Origin: Phytohabitans maris
GTDB lineage: Bacteria; Actinomycetota; Actinomycetes; Mycobacteriales; Micromonosporaceae
Assembly (NCBI RefSeq): GCF_031085175.1
Contig: NZ_JAVHUY010000052.1
Span: forward strand, 1 to 64,000
Direction: 5' to 3'
Length of the DNA: 64,000 nucleotides
The notes below the pieces were generated by a model. The model had not been told where the DNA came from. It searched no databases and worked only from the letters and a program-made list of their open reading frames with translations. A program made the translations under genes and the position numbers. Positions 1 to 7,717 of this stretch are shown piece after piece. Positions within the stretch are counted from its first letter, which is position 1; each line of letters begins with the position of its first letter.

Positions 1-1917
1 CTAGGAAGGCGCTGAATATCGGCGTTCTTGAGGTTGGCGGTGGGGTGGGTGCCTGGGTTTGGCTGCCGGTGGGTTGGTTGGGTCGGGGGGGGGTGGTGGT
101 GCGGGTGTGGGCGCTGCGGGGGTCGCTTGGTGGGCTCTGTGGTGGTGTCTTCGGGCCCGGTGGTGGCTGGTCAGCTGGTGGCGAGGGTCCATCCGTTGGT
201 CCAGTGCAGGCCGCGGTTGATCAGGTTGCGGAGGTTGAGTGCGGCGGTGCGTTGTTTGAGCCAGGTGTGGTTGGCGTGGATGCCGTGGTAGCGCAGTTTG
301 AGTCGGCGTCGGCCGCGGCTGGCTACTTGGGCGATGACGCGTTCGATGTTGGGTCGGTGTCGGCGGTAGCGGTCGCGGAGGGTGGGGTCGGTTCGCCAGT
401 CGGCTCGGGCTTGGCGTAGTAGGGCGTCGTGTTCGTTGAGTACGATCTTGCGGCCGGTCTTGGATTTGGTGCACCGGGTCTGTAGTGGGCAGGTGCGGCA
501 CCGTGTGCCGAAGTCGGCGGTGCGGGTGGCCGGGCTGATCGGTCGGGTGTGTGCGGCTGGGCAGGTGACGGTCTGCTGGTCGGTGTTGACGGTGAAGTCG
601 TCGATGGTGAAGCCGCCCCGGATCGGGGATTGCGATGGTTTGGGTTTGATGATCGCGGTGTGTCCGGCCTGGTCGAGGGCGTTGCGTAGGTCGCCGGTGC
701 CGTAGGCGCAGTCGCCGTACCATTCCTGAGCGGTCTGGTCTGGGCGGCCGGTGGGCTGCTCGGGCCCGGTGTCGTCGTCGCCGACGCCGGCTGTGGTGTT
801 GGGTTCGCTGTCGCTGTCGCTGTTGGGTTCGCTGTTGGTGTTGGTGGGGCCGTTGGCGAGGAATTGTTGCGCGACGGCGGCGTCGGCGTTGTCAGGTCCG
901 CAGGCTTTGGTGAGTTGTTCGTCGGTGATGATGCCGGTGTCCGGCTCGGCGGCGATGTGGGCGCGGTAGCCGTCCCGGCGGGCCTGCGGCGACTTGCGGG
1001 TGTGTCGGGCCTGTGGGTCAACGGTGGAGATGACCCGGTCTTCGGCGACCTTGCGGGCGATCCGCCACCGCCCGTCAGTGCCATCGGAGCCGTCGGCCGG
1101 TTCCACGTCCTGCCCGGCCACCAACGCCAACAGCGCGACCGCCTGCTGCGCGGGCTCGTCGAGCTTCGCCTCGGCCAGCGCCGCGACCAGGTTGTTGGCG
1201 TCGTTGACCAGCGTCGAAACCAGGGCCTGTTTGGCATCCGGGTCGTCCCAGTCGATGTCCGGCTTTCCCGGCCGGCTGTAGTCGTGCCCGCCACACACGG
1301 CCGCGATCTGCTCCGCAGCGCCGGGCACCACCCGGGCCACCCGGCGGATCTGGGCGATCAGTTGGGTGATGGTGTCCTGGGTGGCGACCGCGTCGTCCAG
1401 GATCGTGGAATCGACCGCCCGCCGCCGCCGTCCGCGCAGAATCCCGGTCGCCTCGACCACCTGCCGGACCGCGTCGTTGACCCGGTACGGGCGATCCGAG
1501 TTCGCCAACCGGCGCCGCCAGTACGTCAACGTCGACGGGTGGAACCCCTTGTCGTCCAACGCCAGCCCGCAGGCGACCTTCCACCGCAGGTCACACCGGG
1601 CCGCCTCGGCAGCCTCCGCGTCGGAGTAGTCCAACAACGTCTGCAACGTCAAAATCGACGCCGCCACCGACCCCGGGATCGACCGCCGCCCCTTGGCCGA
1701 TGGGAACAGATCCGCGAACAACTCGTCCGGGAACACCCGACCCCGACAGTCCGCCAGAAACGCGTACATGCTCCCGGCCGGAACCAGATGACCGACCAGA
1801 GCGGCCGCGTCCAACAGCCGCCGGTCAGCACGCTCTACACCCTGCACCCAAACATCTTCACATATCAATACAGACCAGGACGGAAGACATGCCCACCATT
1901 ATTCAGTGGACTCCTAG
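1..1917 (-). mobile_element. IS1182-family insertion sequence, complete
   Basis: The element carries one transposase gene on the minus strand. Its ends are imperfect inverted repeats: bases 1-24 and the reverse complement of 1894-1917 share CTAGGA, then CTGAATA at the same offset, then GG. CTAG at 1-4 and 1914-1917 is either a 4-base target duplication or part of the ends; the two cannot be separated because CTAG is its own reverse complement. The right flank (1914-1941) is exactly the right half of a palindromic repeat found whole elsewhere in the window, so the element jumped into the loop of such a repeat. The left half should lie just before base 1. Bases 5-170 hold no gene. Confidence 0.85.
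171..1847 (-). CDS. IS1182-family DDE transposase
   Basis: This is the transposase that moves the surrounding element. The DDE triad can be placed: the first Asp in AVDSTILDDA, the second in WYGDCAYGTGD and the Glu in NIERVIAQ near the C-terminus. The N-terminal stretch HLVPAGSMYAFLADC is typical of the family. A cysteine cluster (TRCRTCPLQTRC) lies in the C-terminal third, and an acidic Ser/Asp/Pro-rich linker (about residues 330-355) separates the halves of the catalytic domain. The GTG at 1847 is chosen because the family normally begins a few residues before the LVPAGS motif; a TTG at 1868 would add seven residues. The frame is intact, so the element may be active. Confidence 0.85.
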   Translation of the reverse strand: MQGVERADRRLLDAAALVGHLVPAGSMYAFLADCRGRVFPDELFADLFPSAKGRRSIPGSVAASILTLQTLLDYSDAEAAEAARCDLRWKVACGLALDDKGFHPSTLTYWRRRLANSDRPYRVNDAVRQVVEATGILRGRRRRAVDSTILDDAVATQDTITQLIAQIRRVARVVPGAAEQIAAVCGGHDYSRPGKPDIDWDDPDAKQALVSTLVNDANNLVAALAEAKLDEPAQQAVALLALVAGQDVEPADGSDGTDGRWRIARKVAEDRVISTVDPQARHTRKSPQARRDGYRAHIAAEPDTGIITDEQLTKACGPDNADAAVAQQFLANGPTNTNSEPNSDSDSEPNTTAGVGDDDTGPEQPTGRPDQTAQEWYGDCAYGTGDLRNALDQAGHTAIIKPKPSQSPIRGGFTIDDFTVNTDQQTVTCPAAHTRPISPATRTADFGTRCRTCPLQTRCTKSKTGRKIVLNEHDALLRQARADWRTDPTLRDRYRRHRPNIERVIAQVASRGRRRLKLRYHGIHANHTWLKQRTAALNLRNLINRGLHWTNGWTLATS

Positions 1918-1941
1918 CGACTTCAAGGGAGCTTCGATCAC
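1914..1941. repeat. Right half of a 54-bp palindromic repeat, split by the IS
   Basis: CTAG followed by CGACTTCAAGGGAGCTTCG and ATCAC matches the right arm of the palindromes at 39606, 44099 and 46555, with one change and one missing base. The matching left arm is not present on the other side inside the window because the window starts at the IS edge. Confidence 0.8.
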
Positions 1942-2300
1942 CGGCGTGGGTCGGGCGCGCGTCCGGGCGGTTCCGCAAGCGGGTTTCCCCGGTCCGGGTC
2001 AGTTGTGGAGCGCATGCGCGGGGTCCCTGGGGAAGCGTGGAGCGCGGCGGAGCGTTTTCTTGGGGTGCTTCACCGCTGCGGCCGGCGGCGAGCTGGCGCT
2101 CGCCCGCACAGACGGGGCAGCTTGAGAGCTTCCCGCACAGACACATCCGTCCCGCCCGGCAGCGGCGCGGTGGTGAGATGTCGTGGACCCACGCCCCCGA
2201 ACGGGTGCCGGCTCCCCGCAGGGTCCGGGGTGAGATCGCCGGCCGCGGAGGGCGAGGCCGCGGGAGCGACGGTCCGGACCACGGCGGACGTCGCGGTAGC
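1942..2300. repeat. Long intergenic repeat (GAGCTACCGCGACG family), copy 1
   Basis: No credible gene is seen here. The last 60 bases, ending GCGGTAGC at 2300, match the ends of similar stretches at 33610 and 42220. Bases 2016-2073 (ACGCTCC, TTTTCTTGGGG and flanks) are an inverted copy of 33525-33577. The stop codon of the neighbouring pseudogene abuts the repeat edge. Confidence 0.6.
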
Positions 2301-2727
2301 TCAAAGTCTTTGGAAGTAAAGGGTGTGGGCGGTTCCACTGAGGACGGCGCCGGCCTCGGCGTCGGGGAGGGTGCGGACCGAGGCGCGGGCCAGCTCGACC
2401 ATTTCGGGGTAGGGCAGGCGGGTCTGGGTGATGTCGGAGCCCCACAGCACGCGGCGGGCGCCGAAGCGGGCGACCAGCCACTCGACGAGCTTGGCGGGGT
2501 CGCCGCCCCAGCGGCGGATCTGCACGCCGTTGAGGGTGGTGACCTTGAGGTGGAGGCGGGGCAGCTCGGCCAGGCGGATCAGCTCCTCGGCGCCGCCGCA
2601 CGAGCCGGCGGCGTTCCAGGTCGATGCTCGCCACGTGGTCGACCACCACGTCGACGCCGGGGAAGCGGCGCATCATGGCGCCGAGGGCGGTCAGGCTCTC
2701 CGCGTGCGCGTGCGCGTCCACGATCAC
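2301..2727 (-). pseudogene. Remnant of an amidohydrolase_2-family gene (internal deletion and frameshift)
   Basis: A GTG at 2727 overlaps the stop of the acyl-CoA dehydrogenase and begins MIVDAHAHAESL, a metal-site-like start. It runs into RRFPGVDVVVDHV after only 20 residues, where full-length relatives have more than 100 residues in between. After SIDLE (near 2612) the frame breaks; the expected continuation NAAGSCGGAEELIRL and then WGSDITQTRLPY reads in another frame to the stop at 2301. The product would be about a third of the usual 280-330 residues. It is the last member of the operon and is next to a repeat, so decay by deletion is plausible. Confidence 0.7.
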
Positions 2728-3887
2728 GCGAGGTGCCCCCCGATCTTCTCGTACCCGCGCAGCAGGTCGCGGGAGATGATCATGCGCTGGATCTCGTCGG
2801 TGCCCTCCAGGACGCGCAGCACCCGCACGGCCCGGTACCAGCCCTCGATGGGCAGGTCGCGGGTGTAGCCCATGCCGCCGAAGATCTGCAGCGTGCGGTC
2901 GACGACCCGGTTTACCATCCCCGCGCCGTACAGCTTCGCGACGGCGGCCGGGTGCCGGGCGGGCGCGCCCTGGTCGACGGCCCAGGCGCAGCGCAGGGTG
3001 AGCCACCGAGCCGCTTCGAGCTCCACTTCGGAGTCGGCGATCATCCACTGGATGGCCTGCCGCTCGCCGATCGGCCGGCCGAACGTGACGCGGGTGTTGG
3101 CGTGCTCGATCGCCATCCGCAGGCACCGCTCGGCCGTGCCGACCGCCTGCGAGGGGATCACGTACCGGCCGCGGACGATCCAGCGCATCGCGAGGTCGAA
3201 CCCGCCACCCACGTCACCGAGCACATTGGACGCCGGTACGCGTACGTCGTCGAAGGTGAGCAGGGCCGGTGTGTGCCAGCTCCCCATCGTGTCGATCGGT
3301 CGGGAGGTCCAGCCCATCGCGCGGTCGACCAGGAAGGCCGTCGCCTCGCGGGCGGAGGAGCCGGTGACCGCGATGACGATCGCGTAGTCGGCCTCGTCGC
3401 CGAACGTGATGAACGTCTTCTCCCCGCGCAGCACCCAGTCGCCGCCGTCCCGCCGGGCGCGCAGGCGGATGCCGGCCGCGTCGGAGCCCGCCTCCGGCTC
3501 GGTCAGCGCGAAGCAGCCCAGCCGCTCCCCCTCGATGGTGGGGAGCAGGTACGCGGCCCGCTGGGCGTCGCTCGCCTCGTACAGGATGTTGTCGGCCTCG
3601 CCGCCGAACCGGAACGGGACCGGTGTGCGCCCCAGCTCCGTCCAGAGTAGAGACTGGGTGACCGCCGGGAGCGCCATCCCGCCGTACTCCTCGGGCGTGC
3701 TCATCCCCCAGAAGCCGAACGCCCGCGCCCGTGCCTGCAGCTCGCGCAGCTCGTCGCGGCGCAGCCCGGGGGCACCGGACCGTTCGCGGCGCAGCATCTC
3801 CGCTTCGAGGGGCACCACCTCGCGGGTGACGAACGCGCGGGCGGTGTCCCGGACGGCGCGCTGCTCGTCGGTCAGCCCGAAGTCCAC
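2724..3887 (-). CDS. Acyl-CoA dehydrogenase family protein
   Basis: This is a 387-residue FAD enzyme expected to introduce a 2,3 double bond into an acyl-CoA. The N-terminal helical domain starts DFGLTDEQRAVRDTARAF, the FAD/substrate segment CFALTEPEAGSDAAG lies near residue 130, and the C-terminal LEGTDEIQRMIISRDLL holds the Glu in the position of the usual catalytic base. The length is normal. The GTG start at 3887 overlaps the TAG stop of the ligase-MaoC gene by one base (TAGTG), so translation is probably coupled. Together with the ligase and hydratase it makes a short beta-oxidation-like route. The acyl substrate is unknown. Confidence 0.9.
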   Translation of the reverse strand: MDFGLTDEQRAVRDTARAFVTREVVPLEAEMLRRERSGAPGLRRDELRELQARARAFGFWGMSTPEEYGGMALPAVTQSLLWTELGRTPVPFRFGGEADNILYEASDAQRAAYLLPTIEGERLGCFALTEPEAGSDAAGIRLRARRDGGDWVLRGEKTFITFGDEADYAIVIAVTGSSAREATAFLVDRAMGWTSRPIDTMGSWHTPALLTFDDVRVPASNVLGDVGGGFDLAMRWIVRGRYVIPSQAVGTAERCLRMAIEHANTRVTFGRPIGERQAIQWMIADSEVELEAARWLTLRCAWAVDQGAPARHPAAVAKLYGAGMVNRVVDRTLQIFGGMGYTRDLPIEGWYRAVRVLRVLEGTDEIQRMIISRDLLRGYEKIGGHLA

Positions 3888-5920
3888 TAGGGACCGACCT
3901 TCTCGTACTGCCGGACGACGATCGTGGCGACGCAGCTCGGCTTGGCCTGCCCCCGCACCTCGAACGTCAGCGTCATCGTGGTCTGCACCCCGCCCGGCAC
4001 GTCGGTGACCGCGTCGACCGCGGCGCCGCAGCGCAGCATCCCGCCGACCGGTACCGGTGCGGGGAAGCGCACCTTCTCGCAGCCGTAGTTGACGCCCATG
4101 CCGAAGCCCTCGAAGCGGATCAGCTGCGGCAGGAAGAACGTGGTGAGCGAGAGGGTGAGGAAGCCGTGCGCGATCGTGCCGCCGTACGGGCCGGTGGCCG
4201 CCCGCGCCGGGTCGACGTGGATCCACTGGTGGTCGCCGGTCGCGTCGGCGAAGAGGTCGACCCGCTCCTGGGTGACCTCGTGGTACGCGGTGTAGCCGAG
4301 GTGCTTGCCGGCCAGCGCCCGCACCCCGTCCGGACCGACCGCGACGGCCGGCGCCAGCGACGCGACCGAGCGCGCCCACCGTAGGTCGGCCTTGCCGGCC
4401 GGGCTGCGCCGGATGGACGGTACGAAGACGACGTCGCGCGGGCGCTTGTAGCCGGCCAGGTGCTCGCCGACGAAGGCACGCACCTCGTCGGCGGTCAGCA
4501 CGGAGGTGGCGGAGACGACCGCGACGATGCGGCTGCCCCACCGCTCGTCCGGCACCCCGACCACGACCGCGTCGCCGATCGCCGGGTGGCGGTGCAGCAC
4601 CTGCTCGACCTCCTCGGCGAAGACCTTCTCGCCGCCGGTGTTGATGACCCCGCTGCCCCGGCCGCGGAGCACGAGCGTGCCGTCCTCGTCCAATGTGGCC
4701 AGATCGCCGGGCATGCAGTACCGCTTGCCGTCCACCCGGCGGAACGTGCGGGCGGTGGCCTCCTCGTCGCCGTGGTAATGGATGAACTCGTCGGTGGGCG
4801 CGGCGAGCATGCCGACGCGGCCGGAGCCGGGCGGCACGTCCGCGCCGTCGTCGCCGATCAGCCGCGCGCCCGGGGCGAGCACGAAGCGGGAGGTGGTGAC
4901 CGGGTCGCCGCGGCGGGTGACGCGGAGCGCGAACGGGCCGCCCTCGGACGCGGCGATCGTGTCGTAGCAGGCGAAGTCGCCGTGCTCCAGCAGCCGCCGC
5001 TTCACCTCGGCGCTCCAGATCACCCCGACGCTGCGGACCCGGCGCAGGTGGGACAGGTCGTACGGGGTGCCGGCGGCCGCCGCGCGGTCGAGCTCGTCGG
5101 CGAGCGGGCGGGCGAAGACGTCGCCGACCATCCCCATGTCGGTGACCTTGTGCTCGGCGAGCAGCCGGGCGGTCTCGGCCGGGTCGTACGAGCGGGCGGT
5201 CAGGAAGACCACCGTGCCGCCGCCGAGCAGCGTGGCGAGCGTGTTGTAGACGCCGGCGCCGTGCATCAGCGGCGCCACGGCGAGGCAGACCAGTCCCGGC
5301 CCCTCGTCGCGGATCCGCCGGGTGACCTCGGCCAGCTCGGCGAGGTCCGTCGGGACCGGCCGGTCGAGGACCGCGTAGCTGCTCTGCACGCAGACCGTGA
5401 AGAGCCACGAGTGCCGGGAGACGACGCCGCGCGGGAGGCCGGTGGTGCCGCCGGTGTAGAGCTGCCACTCGTCGTTTCCCCGCTCGGCGCGGGGCAGCGG
5501 CGGGTGCGCCATCGCCTCCTCGTACGCCGAGAGCGGCAGGAGGGTGCGCAGGCCCGGGTACTCGCGCTGGACCGCGGCGACCCGCTCGGCCAGCGACGGG
5601 TCGAGGATCATCGCGCGGGCCCGCGCGTCCTCCAGCAGGTGGCGCAGCTCGGCCTCGCGGTAACGGTAGTTGACGTTCACCGGTACCGCCCGGAGCTTGA
5701 GCACGGCGAGGAGGCTCTCCACGTACTCGACGCCGTTGTAGAGCGCGATCGCCACCCGGTCGCCGGTGCCGATCCCGTGCGCGGCGAGGTGTCCGGCGAG
5801 GCGGGCGGCGCGCTCGTCCAGCTCGGCCCAGGACCGCCGCCGGTCGCCGTGCACGACGGCCGGTCGCTGCCCCATCTGGTCGGCCACGGTCTCGAGTACC
5901 GTCGCGAAGCTCTCGTTCAC
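3887..5920 (-). CDS. Acyl-CoA ligase fused to a MaoC/NodN-like hydratase
   Basis: The protein has 677 residues. About 1-510 is an AMP-forming acyl-CoA ligase: LYTGGTTGLPRGV near residue 155 is the phosphate-binding loop, with Arg in place of the usual Lys. INTGGEKVFAEEVE, and RSPAGKADL with the C-terminal catalytic Lys, follow. About 525-677 is a single hot-dog MaoC/NodN domain with DATGDHQWIHVDPARA and AHGFLTLS, keeping the Asp and His of the hydratase motif. Both domains are in one uninterrupted frame. Activation to a CoA ester and hydration of an enoyl-CoA would then be joined, with the next gene supplying the dehydrogenase. The GTG start overlaps the preceding stop (GTGA). Fusion is the unusual point; the domain calls are firm. 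Confidence 0.88.
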   Translation of the reverse strand: MNESFATVLETVADQMGQRPAVVHGDRRRSWAELDERAARLAGHLAAHGIGTGDRVAIALYNGVEYVESLLAVLKLRAVPVNVNYRYREAELRHLLEDARARAMILDPSLAERVAAVQREYPGLRTLLPLSAYEEAMAHPPLPRAERGNDEWQLYTGGTTGLPRGVVSRHSWLFTVCVQSSYAVLDRPVPTDLAELAEVTRRIRDEGPGLVCLAVAPLMHGAGVYNTLATLLGGGTVVFLTARSYDPAETARLLAEHKVTDMGMVGDVFARPLADELDRAAAAGTPYDLSHLRRVRSVGVIWSAEVKRRLLEHGDFACYDTIAASEGGPFALRVTRRGDPVTTSRFVLAPGARLIGDDGADVPPGSGRVGMLAAPTDEFIHYHGDEEATARTFRRVDGKRYCMPGDLATLDEDGTLVLRGRGSGVINTGGEKVFAEEVEQVLHRHPAIGDAVVVGVPDERWGSRIVAVVSATSVLTADEVRAFVGEHLAGYKRPRDVVFVPSIRRSPAGKADLRWARSVASLAPAVAVGPDGVRALAGKHLGYTAYHEVTQERVDLFADATGDHQWIHVDPARAATGPYGGTIAHGFLTLSLTTFFLPQLIRFEGFGMGVNYGCEKVRFPAPVPVGGMLRCGAAVDAVTDVPGGVQTTMTLTFEVRGQAKPSCVATIVVRQYEKVGP

Positions 5921-6825
5921 GGCGCCACCTCGACGCCCTCGGTGCCGCGCGCCGGCCCGGTGAGGCCCAGCAGCCGGGCCGCGTTCTCCTTGAGCAGCAA
6001 GGGTTTGACCTCCTCGCGGATGCCGATCGTGTCGAGGTCGGCGAGCCACCGCTCCGGCGTGATCATCGGGAAGTCGGTGCCGAAGAGCACCTTGTGCTTC
6101 AGCAGCGTGTTGGCGTACTGGACGAGCTGCGGCGGGAAGTACTTCGGCGACCAGCCGGAGAGGTCGATGTAGACGTCGGGCTTGTGCAGGGCCACCGAGA
6201 GCGCCTCGTCCTGCCACGGAAACGACGGGTGCGCCAGGATGATCCTCATGCCGGGGAAGTCGACGGCGACGTCGTCCACGTACATCGGGTTGCCGTACTT
6301 CAGGCGGATGCCGCCGCCGCCCGGCGTGCCCGCGCCCACCCCGGTGTGTCCGGTGTGGAAGAGCGCGATCAGGCCGTGCTCGGCGATCACCTCGTAAAGC
6401 GGGTACGCCATCCGGTCGTTGGGGTAGAACGCCTGGCTGCCGGGGTGAAACTTGACGCCGCGCACCGGGTGCTCGGCCACCAGCTTCCGCAGGGTCTCCA
6501 CGCCGGCCGGTCCGCGGGCCGGGTCGACGCTCACGAACGGCACCAGCACGTCGGCGTGCTCGGCGGCGAGCCGGGCCACTTCTTCGTTGGCCGGCACCGG
6601 GTCCCGGCCGCCGCTGTCCACAGTGAACACGACGCAGGCCATGCGCCGCTCGCGGTAGTAGGCGGCGATCTCCGGGACGGTGTACCCGTCGGTGGGCGCC
6701 GTGCGGAAGTACGCCGCCATTCCCTTCAGCGCCGCCTCGTCACCGGCCGGGCGGGCGTCCACCGAGCGGTGCGCGTGGACGTGCACGTCGATCGCGACGA
6801 GCGTGTCGAGGTCGAGCCCGCTCAC
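5917..6825 (-). CDS. Amidohydrolase_2-family metal-dependent hydrolase or decarboxylase
   Basis: A 302-residue TIM-barrel protein. DVHVHAH at residues 14-19 is the metal-binding HxH on strand 1. GVKFHPGSQ, LFHTGHTG and RIILAHPSFPW supply further barrel histidines, and LFGTDFPMITP carries the conserved Asp near the C-terminus. Relatives hydrolyse C-N or lactone bonds or decarboxylate aromatic acids, so the reaction cannot be fixed. The GTG start shares four bases (GTGA) with the stop of the SDR gene. Confidence 0.8.
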   Translation of the reverse strand: MSGLDLDTLVAIDVHVHAHRSVDARPAGDEAALKGMAAYFRTAPTDGYTVPEIAAYYRERRMACVVFTVDSGGRDPVPANEEVARLAAEHADVLVPFVSVDPARGPAGVETLRKLVAEHPVRGVKFHPGSQAFYPNDRMAYPLYEVIAEHGLIALFHTGHTGVGAGTPGGGGIRLKYGNPMYVDDVAVDFPGMRIILAHPSFPWQDEALSVALHKPDVYIDLSGWSPKYFPPQLVQYANTLLKHKVLFGTDFPMITPERWLADLDTIGIREEVKPLLLKENAARLLGLTGPARGTEGVEVAP

Positions 6826-7709
6826 CGGGCCACCTTGTGCCGCCGCAGGTGCGGGGCGAAGACCTGCGGGAAGGCGTCGGCGATCGCCTCGGCGCTCCAG
6901 CCCCCCTCGCGGTTGGCGGAGAAGACCTCACGCGGATGCCCCCACACGGTCAGCCGGTCGCCGCCGGCGCCCAGGTACTGGCCGGTGACCTCCGCCGACG
7001 CGTCGGAGGCGAGGAACACCACCAGCGGCGCCACGTCGTCCACGGTGCCCAGTCCGGAGCGGCGCATCGCGGCCGGTACCGGCCCGCCGGCCGCCACCGC
7101 GGCGACCGTCTCGGCGAGGCCGGGGATCGTCGCCGCCATCCGGGTCAGCGCCATCGGCACGACCGCGTTGACGGTGACGCCGGCCTTGGCGCACTCCACC
7201 GACCAGACCCGGACCAGGCCGATGATGGCGGCCTTCGCGGCGGCGTACGCGGTCTGGCCGAAGTCGCCGAGCTGGCCGGCCGGCGAGCCGACGAGGATGA
7301 GCCGCCCGCCGCCGCCCTGTTCGCGGAAGCGGAGCAGCGCCGACCGTCCACAGGTGAACGTGCCGCGCAGGTGGCTGCCGACCACCAGGTCGAACTCCTC
7401 GTCGGTGACCTTCGCGAGGGTGCGGTCGCGCAGCGCCCCGGCGTTGGTGCACATGACGTCGAGGCGGCCGAACTCGCGTACGGCGGTCTCCACCAGCGCG
7501 TCCGCCACCTCTGCGGTGCCGACCGCACCGACGAGCACCGCCGCCCGGCCGCCGGCATCGAGGATCTCCTCGCGTACCCCCTCGGCCGCGTCCGCGTCGA
7601 TGTCGTTGACGACGACCGCGGCGCCGGCGGCGGCCAGGGCGTGCGCGTAGGCCCGCCCGAGGCCCCGGCCGGAGCCGGTCACCACCGCCACCTTCGCGTC
7701 GAGTCGCAT
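6822..7709 (-). CDS. Short-chain dehydrogenase/reductase
   Basis: A 295-residue NAD(P)-dependent SDR. TGSGRGLGRA (11-20) is the nucleotide-binding loop and CTNAG (87-91) the NNAG-type motif. Ser142, Tyr155 and Lys159 (YAAAK) form the catalytic set. The tail after GQYLGAGGDRLTVWG extends about 40 residues beyond a classic SDR and resembles those of multifunctional beta-oxidation SDRs, which fits oxidation of a 3-hydroxyacyl-CoA. The ATG lies 8 bases downstream of the substrate-binding-protein stop. Substrate unknown. Confidence 0.85.
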   Translation of the reverse strand: MRLDAKVAVVTGSGRGLGRAYAHALAAAGAAVVVNDIDADAAEGVREEILDAGGRAAVLVGAVGTAEVADALVETAVREFGRLDVMCTNAGALRDRTLAKVTDEEFDLVVGSHLRGTFTCGRSALLRFREQGGGGRLILVGSPAGQLGDFGQTAYAAAKAAIIGLVRVWSVECAKAGVTVNAVVPMALTRMAATIPGLAETVAAVAAGGPVPAAMRRSGLGTVDDVAPLVVFLASDASAEVTGQYLGAGGDRLTVWGHPREVFSANREGGWSAEAIADAFPQVFAPHLRRHKVAR

Positions 7710-7717
7710 GTGCCACC

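Noticed and set aside
864-3650. A plus-strand open frame of more than 900 codons across the IS end, repeat and dehydrogenase
   Set aside because: It runs antisense to clear genes, is rich in Arg/Gly/Pro/Ala without motifs and crosses the IS border. It is open only because of high GC.
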